From Ascoidea tarda (nom. inval.) (taxonomy: Eukaryota > Ascomycota > Saccharomycetes > Ascoideales > Ascoideaceae): DNA of 60,321 bases. Numbering within the stretch: position 1 is the first letter of the stretch; every line of letters begins with the position of its first letter. The translations under genes were made by a program, and so were the position numbers. Location of the stretch: positions 1 through 60,321 of the forward strand of contig JAKTTS010000026.1 of NCBI GenBank assembly GCA_030560485.1. Reading direction: 5' to 3'. The notes under the pieces were generated by a model, which ran no database searches, was not told the DNA's origin, and saw only the letters and a list, made by a program, of their open reading frames with translations. Shown here piece by piece: positions 38,299 through 47,553 of the stretch.

Positions 38299-38326
38299 TA
38301 CGTGATCTGCTACTGCAGATCACGTA
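38299..38326. repeat. Perfect 12-bp inverted repeat, 4-bp spacer
   Basis: Arms TACGTGATCTGC and GCAGATCACGTA are exact reverse complements around TACT. Each arm carries a TCACGTA/TACGTGA half-site similar to bHLH or bZIP targets. It is too short for a factor-independent RNA role to be assumed; a dimeric operator or a cruciform-prone site is likeliest. Confidence 0.7.
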
Positions 38327-39307
38327 ATAGTTTCCAGCACTGGGATATCCAGCATCTTGCTGTATTTGAACCTTATATTTCCTGCTCCTTAAAAAACTGC
38401 AAATATTCCGATCACCATCTACAAAGGGATGCCGGCATCCAGCCAATCACACCACGCTATTTTCTCCAGTCTATCCTCCATCGCCAGTTCGATCCAGTAC
38501 AAAACAGACGGAACGTGTTGAGGATGCTCTTTCTGAATCAGCGCAAATTCAGAATTCAAATGTCATCTTGAACAATCTCTTCTGTTCTTTTTCTTCCCTA
38601 CTGCTTTCATTGCAGCTTTTGGAGAACATGATGTAAACAATCTCACTCTCAGTGTCTCACAGTTGTTCCACTATTCATGCTCGTTTTTTTCTTCCCATTT
38701 TCAACTTCTAATCTCATTTTAAAACCCGTTTGGTTTTTCCTTTTACTTGTGCTCTTTCCAGTTACTCCTTCCTTTCATCTGTTCCCAACACTCCCAACTC
38801 ACTCTGTTCTTTCATATATTGCTCTCGCTTTATCTCTGTCTCTGACTTGGATCACCAAACACATCTCGTTGTCTTGCATATTGCGTTAATTTGCGATTCA
38901 AGTTATCAGTTGCAATATTTCACCATTTAGAATTTGAGCGATTAATAAAATTTCATGTTTTATTTGTTCTCCATCTTGATCTGATCTGATCTGATCTCCG
39001 TCTGCTCAAAACATAGTTGAAATTTATTCAATTTATTCAATTTATTCAATTCTTTCAACAAAAAGCATGCTAATCAACTAAACTCGTTCACTTTTATGCT
39101 AATGTGTTTCAAACAATTCCATTTGCTAATCGATTACGTAACAACCTCTTCAACCTCTCTAACCTCTCTGATCTATTTTACCAACTTCTTCACAAATCAC
39201 TATCTCTCAACGAACTTGGTTGTTGCTTTTGCTATTCTTTTGAAATCGTCTGCTGGTACCTGAAATTGACCAATTTCAACCCAAGCTAAACCAATATAAA
39301 AGTTTTT

Positions 39308-39365
39308 TACATTTATCTTTACATTTATCTTTACATTTATCTTTACATTTATCTTTACATTTATA
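39308..39365. repeat. 12-bp ATTTATCTTTAC tandem repeat
   Basis: About 4.7 copies of ATTTATCTTTAC, downstream of CAB4. Non-coding. Confidence 0.85.
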
Positions 39366-39698
39366 CATTCAAAGAGCAAAAAAAAAAAAGTCATATGGGG
39401 TTTCATCTAATATTTTCTATTTCCATTTGTAAATTACAATAAATTAAAATAAAAGTCATTTTATTCAATCTATCGAACACATTAAACGGTTTTCATTTTG
39501 ATCCTGATTTTCCTCTAATTCTACTCTGGCTCTACTCTACTATTTATTAATTTCATCTTATTGCTATTTTACTTTAATCGCATATTCCTATACACACAAT
39601 AACCCGATTCAATTTAATTTAACACAATTTCATTTAATTAATTTAATTATTTAATTATTTAACCATTTAACTATTTTACTATTTAATTATTTAATTAT

Positions 39699-40952
39699 TT
39701 AATTATTTAATAAAAATTTCTTGAATCGTTTAAACTCATTATATTCAGCTTCTCTTAATTGAGAACTACTCAACTTATCAACCTTTATATCAAAATTCTC
39801 TGGAATTTCCTCATCGTACTGGAATTTATCGCTAATAACATTGATTATATGGATCTTCAACACTGGAAACCCCTTTTTAACTCGATTCGAATTAACCACA
39901 TCACCACCCTTTTGAGTCTCCTTGGTGACTATTAATGATTCAATGTTTTTTATTGTCCCTGTTGGTCCACACACATCGTTGATTTGAATGATTTTGTATT
40001 CAAGATTAAAATGAATTTCACTTTTATTATCATCATCATTACCATTACCATTACCATTACCATTACCACTATCATTGCCATTATTAACAATAAAGTTTTT
40101 AGATTTCACTTTTCTTAAAAATTTTAATATTTTTTCCTTCCGGATTTCAAAATCTTCTAGGAATTCTATATTAGCTTTATTTTTCAACAATTCAAATCCT
40201 GTTAACCCGATGATTAACAACTTCCTAGTCAAAAAACTGCAAACAGACAATAAAATCTTATGACCATCATGTAAATTATCAAACGTCCCCCCAACTGATG
40301 AAATTAAAAACTCATTTTCATTTAAATTCTGATTATCTTTGCCATTATTATTACTACTTGCAACAACCGGATGAACTGACTTGGGATGTAATTTAATATC
40401 ATCTAATGAAAAGATCAACTTGTCAATCTTTCTACCTTTACCACCCAATTGAACATGGTAGTACCTCGATATAAAATCTTCAATTATCTTCTCCTCGTTC
40501 GAAATTATCGTATCCCATTTGTACAAATCCAACTCAAAATCAAGATTGCTTAAATTAAATAAAACGCTTGTGAAAATCTTCGGCTTAATCAAGTACTTGC
40601 CATTCAACTGCTCCAATCCAACTCTCTCACGAAAATACTCGCTGGTTTTTAAACTGATTATCGACCTCGATAAATTGTAGAAATTGCTTAAATATCTCTC
40701 CAACGTATCGGTGTCTTCGATCTTGGGCGTGATGATAAAATCCAATTGCTTTAAATTCTTATTAACTGTCGAATTGTAAATCCGAATAATTGATTCATCG
40801 CCACTCTCTATAATATCTCTCGCACCATCTCTAGAAACATCGACATTATACTCTCCTCGGGCCATTATCAAATCAACAACGCTCTCAATCAAAGTTCGAT
40901 ATGCGAGAGGATTGATTGGATCATCCACCAAGATTACTGGAGAAAAGGGCAT
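39699..40952 (-). CDS. CAB4: Phosphopantetheine adenylyltransferase CAB4
   Basis: 417 residues. Transfers AMP from ATP to 4'-phosphopantetheine, giving dephospho-CoA, the fourth committed step of CoA synthesis; Cab4 is part of the yeast CoA-synthesising complex. The nucleotidyltransferase signature VGGTFDNLHDGHK (~220-232) holds the T/HxGH motif, followed by LLIIGLTGFELLKNK. Near the end, DKLSSSQLREAEY corresponds to the ISSTxLR motif of the family. The first ~215 residues form the less conserved eukaryotic N-terminal domain. A Gly/Asn repeat (NGNGNGNGN) interrupts the catalytic domain. Longer than S. cerevisiae Cab4 (about 305 aa), partly through these insertions. An extension to a TTG at 40958 was rejected for the ATG at 40950-40952. 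Divergent from SDD3. Confidence 0.92.
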   Translation of the reverse strand: MPFSPVILVDDPINPLAYRTLIESVVDLIMARGEYNVDVSRDGARDIIESGDESIIRIYNSTVNKNLKQLDFIITPKIEDTDTLERYLSNFYNLSRSIISLKTSEYFRERVGLEQLNGKYLIKPKIFTSVLFNLSNLDFELDLYKWDTIISNEEKIIEDFISRYYHVQLGGKGRKIDKLIFSLDDIKLHPKSVHPVVASSNNNGKDNQNLNENEFLISSVGGTFDNLHDGHKILLSVCSFLTRKLLIIGLTGFELLKNKANIEFLEDFEIRKEKILKFLRKVKSKNFIVNNGNDSGNGNGNGNGNDDDNKSEIHFNLEYKIIQINDVCGPTGTIKNIESLIVTKETQKGGDVVNSNRVKKGFPVLKIHIINVISDKFQYDEEIPENFDIKVDKLSSSQLREAEYNEFKRFKKFLLNN

Positions 40953-41320
40953 TTGCAAAACTCTTAAACACAGCTAATGAACAGTAGAGATCCAGCAGAC
41001 AATACAGAAACCAACACACGTCTCATCAGAGAAGAACCACAACTAAAACCAGGAACAAAACTAGAAACAAAACCTCTCCACGAGAGAAATGCCCCAGTCC
41101 AAGCTCAGAAAACGACATCTCCCATGCAAAACTCATCGATTCATCACTTCACATTTTCTGCCGTTTGAGCAATTTACTCGCTTTTGCGCGTTTTCAACGT
41201 GTTTTCGACGCGTTTCCACCACTGTGGGTCCCTACGCTGCTCTTTTTCCTGCTTCCTCTGCTTCCAATTCTTCTGCTTCCTTTGCACCCCCAGCTTCTTC
41301 TTCCTCCTCAGCTTCCCCCC
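40953..41320. promoter_or_regulatory. Bidirectional CAB4-SDD3 promoter
   Basis: 368 bp between divergent ATGs. The last ~130 bp before SDD3 are strongly C/T-rich on the + strand (CTTCTTCCTCC-type), a pyrimidine-rich leader. No clear factor site recognised. Confidence 0.5.
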
Positions 41321-44300
41321 ATGGTGTCTTCCTCAGGTCAATTCTCTCTCAAGTCCTCCTTTGATGTCAGCTATGCTCCCTGCGACGTCAAGAAGTGGGT
41401 CTCTTCCAAGACTGGCTTGCAGTTGGTCTTGATCAACCAGCTGTCCCCCATTGTTAGTGGCCAATTTGCTGTCGCCACCGAAATCAACAACGATTGTGGT
41501 GCTCCTCATACCCTCGAGCATCTTGTTTTTGGTGGCTCGAAGAACTTCCCCTACAAGGGCTTGTTGGACACCTTGGCCAAAAGATTGTATTCCGATACCA
41601 ACGCCTGGACTGCTACTGATCAAACTGTCTACACCTTGAACACTGCCGGTTGGGAGGGCTTTAACAAATTGTTGCCAGCCTATCTAGACCACATCTTGAA
41701 CCCAACCTTGACCGACGAGCTTTGCTACACTGAGGTATATCATGTCGATGGCAATGCAAAGGATAAAGGTGTCGTTTATTCTGAGATGCAAGGCATCCAA
41801 AATTCTTCTTGGTTCTTGAATTTTTTACAAGCCTCAAGAGCCTTATATGGCGCTGATTCTCCTTACTCCTCTGAGACTGGCGGTTTGATGGAAAATCTCA
41901 GAACTTTAACCAATGATCAAATTAAAGATTTTCACAAATCCTCTTATAGACCAAGCAATTTATGTGTCGTTGTCTCCGGTTCAGTCAATGAACCTGAATT
42001 GCTACAAACAATGATTGATTTTGATAACAATTTACCAAGTTTATCCACAGATACCATTTCCCTACAAAGACCCTTTCATCATCCAAATGTTATCATTCCT
42101 TTAACCAAAAGTATAGTTCAAACTGTCAATTTCCCTGATAAAGATGAATCAATGGGCGAATTGAGTCTCTCTTGGATTATTGATGATCTCAGTAACACAC
42201 TAGCTAGACTAGCCACAGATTTCTTATTCTTTTATTTATCCGATTCCTCCGTCTCTTTATTTTATAAAAACTTCATTGAAATTGATGATCCCCTTGCTGC
42301 AGATGTAGATTATTCAGAGGACGCTTTTATACAGTTTGCTTTTCAACTTGTCTTCACCGGTGTTCCAACTAGTAAAATGCAGCAACTTGAATCTCAATTT
42401 TTTAGTGTTTTAAAAAATCACTTCACCCTTCAAAACTTCGATTTAACAAGAATGAAAGATTTAATCGAAGTTAAAAAATTGAAATATCTATTCAAATCCG
42501 AAAATTCAACCTCAATAATTTGTGATACTGTAGTTGAAGATTTTCTTTACGGTAATCAAGATTGCTCCGACTTAAAACCTTGGATTGATGATTTATCTGA
42601 ATATGAAACTTTATCTAATTGGTCCTCCACTCAATGGATAGATTTTGTTCATGATAAAATCATCAACAATCATTCTGTACTAAATCTAATTGTCCCCTCA
42701 AAGGATTTGTACCTAAAAAACAAAAAAGATAATAAAAAATTAATTCAAGATAGAATTGATAATTTGGGTCAGGCCGGTTTAGACAAATTAAAAGAAAAAC
42801 TAAAAAAGGCTGAAGACAAAAATAATACTCCCATTCCTGATGAACTCATTCTTAAATTCGGTGAACCCGACCCTGAAAAGATCCAATTTATTAAAACTGA
42901 AACCATTTCAACTATAGATGATTCTCTAAACGATAAAAATTCTCCAACCTATAATCATATCATAAATGACCTGCCCTCAAATTTCCCGTTGAAATTCCAT
43001 TTTGAGAATTTTAAAAGTAATTTTGTGAAAATTAGTATTATCTTTTCTTCAATTTTAATTCCACTGCATTTATTACCTTATTTGTCAATTTTTGAATTCA
43101 TTTTTGCATCTCCTGTTATCTTAGAAGATGGAACTTATTTGCCTTATGAATCAGTAGTCTCTGAACTTAATAAAAACTTTAATAGCTACGACTTTAACCA
43201 CTCTTTCAACTCATTTAATGAAGTAATTGAAATAAAATTTCAATTTAAAAAGGAAAACTATAATAAAGCAATCCAGTGGATAACAAATATTCTCTGGTTT
43301 ACAGTTTTTGATGAATCAAGAATTAAAGTTTTCCTTGAAAAGACTCTCAATAATTTACCAGATTTTAAAAGAGATGGAGGACTGATGTTATCATTTTTAT
43401 ACAATAAAGTCTCCTTGACAGATAGATCATTATCAAAAATGGTTAGCACTATAAATAGTGAACAGAATTTAAGAGACGTACTTCAAAAACTTCAAGATGG
43501 TGAAAAAAGTTCCGTATTAAATGATTTAGAGACAATCAGAAAATCGTTATTTACTTTAAATAATATGAACATATTTATCTCTGGTAGTATATCAGCTTTG
43601 AAAAATCCAGTTTCATCTTGGAAAGTTTTAGTGAATTCTTCAAAAAGCATTCAGGGGGAAATTGGAGCAAATTATAGAGTATCTCGTGGAATCGAGTTTC
43701 TTTCAGATATTGGTAAAAAAGGAAAAAGTAAGGCCTTTATTATACCTGTTCCAGCAACTGAATCATCATATCTTCAAGCTCTCTATTCTGGCGGTCCAAA
43801 AGATTTTAATGATAAAGATATTCCTGCAATTTATCTTGCAAGTGAATACCTTCAAGCTGTAGAAGGTCCATTTTGGAAAGGTATCAGAGGTGCAGGTTTA
43901 GCTTATGGTGCTAATATTTACCATGACTTGGAAATGGGTCATATGGTCTTTCATGTCTACAGAGCATCCGATTCCGAAAAAGCATTGAAAGTTGCCAAAG
44001 AAATTGTAGAAAATATTATTAATGGTAAAAATACATTGGAACCTATTTTGATCAAAGCTGCGATGAGTAGTATTGTCAACACTATAGCAACACGTTCACA
44101 AAATAACTATTCTGCAGCTACACAAAATTATTTAAATCTTTTCTTGAAAAAACGAGGTCATGACTACGATCATAGATTGATGAAAGAATTGAGTAAAGTT
44201 ACCATTGATCAACTAACATGTGTTTATGAAAAATATTTCTTACCTATATTTGAATCTAAAGATAGCTTGGTTTTCTTAAGTTGTCATCCTAGTCAATTAG

Positions 44301-44464
44301 ATAATCTTGAAAAATCACTCCAAGAAAATGGGTATGATGTTACAATTGAAAACTCAGTTGGTGGTGAAGAAAATGACTTACTACAAAAGGAAAATGATAA
44401 TGCCTCAGATGATTTTTCAGAAAGTGAATCAGAATCAGACGGGGATGGGAGTGATGATGAATAA
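41321..44464 (+). CDS. SDD3: M16 family metalloprotease homologue SDD3 (YOL098C)
   Basis: 1047 residues, near the ~1037 of S. cerevisiae YOL098C. An inverzincin of the M16C/insulinase superfamily: the HXXEH zinc motif is HTLEH at ~63-67 (NDCGAPHTLEHLVFGGSKN), followed by NAWTATDQTVYTLNTAGWEG, the third-ligand region LTDELCYTEVYHV, and KGVVYSEMQGIQ. The later domains lack zinc ligands, as usual. The C-terminus ends in an acidic Ser/Asp/Glu tail. The S. cerevisiae protein is cytosolic with unknown physiological substrate. A TTG-initiated frame to 41165 through a Leu/Pro-rich stretch was rejected; ATG 41321 begins just before the conserved region. Catalytic residues look intact. Confidence 0.94.
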   Translation: MVSSSGQFSLKSSFDVSYAPCDVKKWVSSKTGLQLVLINQLSPIVSGQFAVATEINNDCGAPHTLEHLVFGGSKNFPYKGLLDTLAKRLYSDTNAWTATDQTVYTLNTAGWEGFNKLLPAYLDHILNPTLTDELCYTEVYHVDGNAKDKGVVYSEMQGIQNSSWFLNFLQASRALYGADSPYSSETGGLMENLRTLTNDQIKDFHKSSYRPSNLCVVVSGSVNEPELLQTMIDFDNNLPSLSTDTISLQRPFHHPNVIIPLTKSIVQTVNFPDKDESMGELSLSWIIDDLSNTLARLATDFLFFYLSDSSVSLFYKNFIEIDDPLAADVDYSEDAFIQFAFQLVFTGVPTSKMQQLESQFFSVLKNHFTLQNFDLTRMKDLIEVKKLKYLFKSENSTSIICDTVVEDFLYGNQDCSDLKPWIDDLSEYETLSNWSSTQWIDFVHDKIINNHSVLNLIVPSKDLYLKNKKDNKKLIQDRIDNLGQAGLDKLKEKLKKAEDKNNTPIPDELILKFGEPDPEKIQFIKTETISTIDDSLNDKNSPTYNHIINDLPSNFPLKFHFENFKSNFVKISIIFSSILIPLHLLPYLSIFEFIFASPVILEDGTYLPYESVVSELNKNFNSYDFNHSFNSFNEVIEIKFQFKKENYNKAIQWITNILWFTVFDESRIKVFLEKTLNNLPDFKRDGGLMLSFLYNKVSLTDRSLSKMVSTINSEQNLRDVLQKLQDGEKSSVLNDLETIRKSLFTLNNMNIFISGSISALKNPVSSWKVLVNSSKSIQGEIGANYRVSRGIEFLSDIGKKGKSKAFIIPVPATESSYLQALYSGGPKDFNDKDIPAIYLASEYLQAVEGPFWKGIRGAGLAYGANIYHDLEMGHMVFHVYRASDSEKALKVAKEIVENIINGKNTLEPILIKAAMSSIVNTIATRSQNNYSAATQNYLNLFLKKRGHDYDHRLMKELSKVTIDQLTCVYEKYFLPIFESKDSLVFLSCHPSQLDNLEKSLQENGYDVTIENSVGGEENDLLQKENDNASDDFSESESESDGDGSDDE

Positions 44465-44619
44465 TTTGAAAGTAAATACTACATAGACAATAATCAAAAA
44501 TGTTATTCACAACTTTAGTTTTTGCTCATTGAACCATTGTTTTATCATTATTTTATCATTATTTAGTCATTAAAAACATTAAGCGGCTTGAATATGTATA
44601 AAACTTTTTGTAAAGGCTT

Positions 44620-47016
44620 TTATTTAATACTTGTAGAAACTCCAATATTAGTTAAATGTTCATTCATGCTATTTTTATTGGCATTGGCAGTGAGATTATC
44701 ACTAATATTCTTTACTAAAGAAATGTCATTAGTCTTGTGCTGAAGTTGATATTTTTGATTAAAGTGAGTTTGGTTAGCAATATCTGATTCCAAGAGTTTT
44801 CTTGATTCACCGTTATTATCATTTGGCAGATTCTGTATCTCTAGTGATCTATTGACAAGTTGATTGGATTCACTATTGATTTGAATAGAGTTGGTAGATT
44901 TAATATTTTCATTTTTATTTTCATTTTTCAATTCATTATTTTTCAATTCAAAAAAAGGATTTTCATAACTTATATTATTCAAGTAACATAATTTTATCAA
45001 CTGGTCATTAATACTTATTATTTTTTCAATTTCATCACCAGCAACTGTTAATACATAAAATTTTGAATTTGCCTTTTCACCTCTTGATTTTTTAACTTTT
45101 GAAATTTTATTATTTGCGTTGGGAATTTCTAGAGGTAAAATTGAACATAACCTATCATAAGAATCTTTTATTAAGTTTCTTCTTCTTTTCTCAGAAGTTG
45201 TGTGATTTAATCTTTTTTCTTCCTCGGATAATAATTTTTTTCTTGTTTTTCGTTTTTTTTTAGTTAAAGGTAAAAGAAGTAAATTTTGAGATTGACCTTT
45301 GTTAATAGAATTTGTATTACTGATATTACTATTATTATTTACAAAATTTGAATTTGAATTATTTGTAATAGGCTTTGAGTCATATTTTTTATTATTTTTT
45401 GATAAAACCAACGGAGGGTTTAGCAAGAAAGCTGATAGGTTTGATAAATTTGATAGGTTTGAACGAGACGAATTTTGATTATTATTTGTGGATACGTTTC
45501 TATTAATATTATTAATGTGATTTTGATTATTAGTATTTATTGAAGACTGGTTAATTTCGTAATTGAAATTTCGTAATATTTCATCCATCGAATTACTAAA
45601 AGAATCCCTATCTGTATTTCGGTTTTGATTTTGAGGAGGAGTTGAGGTAAGTAAATCTTGGGTTAATTTGTTTAAATCATTTAAATTTTTATTATTATTA
45701 TTACTATTACTATTACTATTACTATTACTATTACTATTACTATCGCTATCGCTATTGTTATTGTTATTGTTATTGTTATTGTTATTGTTATTGTTGTTAT
45801 TGTTGTTGTCATTGTTTTTATTATTTGAATCATTTAAAAAATTATCAAAAAAATTTTGTAAGGCATTATTTTCATTTTCGGACAATAAAGAGTCAAATAA
45901 TTTTTCTAAATCATCATTATTTGATGAAATATTTTGATTTTCATTCAATGAATTATTGATATTAAAAAGGCTATCGAAGTTAAAGTTATTAATAAGATCC
46001 AGACCATTAGGGATATCATTATCAATATTATTGTTTATACTATTATTTATGCTATTATTTATGTTATTATTTAGATTATTAGTTATATTTATGGGGATGT
46101 TATTATCATCATTGAAGTTATTTTTTTTATCATTGCTATTGTTATTATTAATATTTTTATGATTTTGAAAGATTATTGAGTCAAAATTTTCAAAATTATC
46201 AAAATCTTTATTTTTATTATAAGTGTAGTTATGAGGTTGAAGATGGGAGTAGAAAGTTAGATTTTCAAAAGTTTGACTTAGCCTTCTATCATTTTTATTA
46301 CTATTATCATTTTTATTATTGTTATTTATTAAAGATTGAGTATTGTTTGATATTCGATTTATGGATGAATTTTGCTGATTAGGGTTAGAAGGAAGGTTAG
46401 ATTGAGGTGGTTGAATAGATGGTATTGAAGAATTCTTGGATAAATCATTTATAGTAAAATTATTTAGATTATTTATATTATTAAATTGATTTGAAAAGTT
46501 GTTTGAAGAATTTGAAAGATTTGTTGAAGGGGAAAAATCCAAGGGATCAAAATTGTTATTATTATTATTATTGTCAAGTTGGTTGTTGAATTGAAAGGAT
46601 TGCTTTTGAAGCAAATTCTGCAATTGAAACTTTTTTAATTGTTCAATTTGTTTTTCGGCTTGTTTCTTAATTTCTTGATTATATATGGATAAAGCAGTTT
46701 CGAAATCATCAACTTTTAAATCATCTAGCGAGTCTAAATTTGAATTATTGAGGGCAGCTTGCTGTAAAAACGACAACTTGGTCAGAGAATTGGGACCGAT
46801 ATTTTCAGGAGCATCGAGACTATTTGAGATGAGGTTGGAGTTGTGTTTTGGTTTGATATTGGTTGGAATGGAAGTTGTCTGATTATTGCCGACAATGTTT
46901 GGAGGTGAGGCTAGACCAGATTTGATGATTTTGGCAGAACCATTAAGAATAGCATTGATATTGTTGATGTTTTTGAAAAGAGAATTGTTGCACTCCTCAG
47001 CCATGTCGAGAAGCAT
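44620..47016 (-). CDS. bHLH transcription factor, INO4-like
   Basis: 798 residues. The C-terminal DNA-binding domain (~600-690) reads SEEEKRLNHTTSEKRRRNLI, then KDSYDRLCSILPLE: a basic region with the H-E-R pattern (NH..SEKRRR), then helix 1. A long Lys/Asn/Ser loop follows, and helix 2 at about NSKFYVLTVAGDEIEKIISI. The RLNH..SEK.RRELIK type is closest to Ino4-like factors, which pair with Ino2 on phospholipid genes in S. cerevisiae, but orthology is not certain, so no symbol is given. The first 590 residues are Asn-rich with poly-Asn and SNSNSN tracts (about 45690-45830). ATG 47014-47016 is preferred; a second ATG follows at 47002-47004, and an upstream GTG frame was rejected. Confidence 0.85.
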   Translation of the reverse strand: MLLDMAEECNNSLFKNINNINAILNGSAKIIKSGLASPPNIVGNNQTTSIPTNIKPKHNSNLISNSLDAPENIGPNSLTKLSFLQQAALNNSNLDSLDDLKVDDFETALSIYNQEIKKQAEKQIEQLKKFQLQNLLQKQSFQFNNQLDNNNNNNNFDPLDFSPSTNLSNSSNNFSNQFNNINNLNNFTINDLSKNSSIPSIQPPQSNLPSNPNQQNSSINRISNNTQSLINNNNKNDNSNKNDRRLSQTFENLTFYSHLQPHNYTYNKNKDFDNFENFDSIIFQNHKNINNNNSNDKKNNFNDDNNIPINITNNLNNNINNSINNSINNNIDNDIPNGLDLINNFNFDSLFNINNSLNENQNISSNNDDLEKLFDSLLSENENNALQNFFDNFLNDSNNKNNDNNNNNNNNNNNNNNNNNNSDSDSNSNSNSNSNSNSNNNNKNLNDLNKLTQDLLTSTPPQNQNRNTDRDSFSNSMDEILRNFNYEINQSSINTNNQNHINNINRNVSTNNNQNSSRSNLSNLSNLSAFLLNPPLVLSKNNKKYDSKPITNNSNSNFVNNNSNISNTNSINKGQSQNLLLLPLTKKKRKTRKKLLSEEEKRLNHTTSEKRRRNLIKDSYDRLCSILPLEIPNANNKISKVKKSRGEKANSKFYVLTVAGDEIEKIISINDQLIKLCYLNNISYENPFFELKNNELKNENKNENIKSTNSIQINSESNQLVNRSLEIQNLPNDNNGESRKLLESDIANQTHFNQKYQLQHKTNDISLVKNISDNLTANANKNSMNEHLTNIGVSTSIK

Positions 47017-47553
47017 CGAAAGCACAGGCAGTTGGAGAAGGACAGATCAGTTGTACAGCCAACGAGAAACAGGCAGTGGGAGAGTGTCAGTGGGATCGAA
47101 CAGAGCGTGGAGGCAGTTGGCGGTGGGAAGCAGCGTCGGAAAAGCAGCAAAAGCAGCAGGCCAGAAGCAACAGCAGAAGAAGACGCAGAAGCAGCAGAAG
47201 AGACAGAGGAGGCAGAAGCAAAAACAGCAAAAGCTGGGGAAGACGAAGCAGAACTGGAGCAAAAGAAGCAGAAGCACAGCAACAGCGGCAATCGAGGTAT
47301 ATATACCACCACCACGGGGCGAGGCACCAGCACCACTGCTCCGGGAGCAGTGGTGTGCCGCAAGACTACGAGCCCGGGCCGGTCTGCGCTGACTAAGCCA
47401 AACGTGACTTCTCCACATTGCAAGAAAGTGCGTGAGAGGTGCGTGAGGAGCGCTGAAAGTTTCATGTGATTGTAGCTTGTGTTGTATTAACCGAATTAGC
47501 TGAACTAGCTGAACTAGCTGAACTTGCTGAACTAGCTGAACTTGCTGGATGTG
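47017..47553. promoter_or_regulatory. GC-rich promoter island of the bHLH gene
   Basis: 537 bp between the bHLH ATG and the SNU114 stop. Far richer in G+C than the genes on either side, with GCAGAAGCAGCAG-type purine repeats and, at 47500-47545, repeated TGAACTAGC/TGAACTTGC decamers. The many overlapping open frames here are products of low complexity and look like no known protein. Confidence 0.5.

Larger units (their letters stand above)
33837..39698. other. 5.9-kb gene-free region with strand-composition flip
   Basis: No open frame here is convincing; the longest (about 35706-36308) begins at GTG in low-complexity sequence and looks like nothing known. The left part (to ~35.4 kb) is strongly purine-rich on the + strand (GAAGAG tracts, tandem GAAATGAGGATGAGAATGAA at 34.02-34.08 kb). 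The middle (~35.65-36.45 kb) is GC-rich with a CACGTG E-box. The right part (~36.5-39.7 kb) is pyrimidine-rich, with another more GC-rich island at ~38.05-38.60 kb and simple repeats. It could hold long leaders, unannotated non-coding RNAs, an origin or a centromere; none is proven. Confidence 0.6.

Noticed and set aside
36700-38930. Several 60-120 codon frames rich in Leu/Phe/Ser
   Set aside because: They are the expected product of pyrimidine-rich sequence, overlap each other in different frames and match nothing.
47032-47469. Overlapping open frames on both strands upstream of the bHLH gene
   Set aside because: All derive from GCAG-type simple repeats read in several frames; none looks like a protein.
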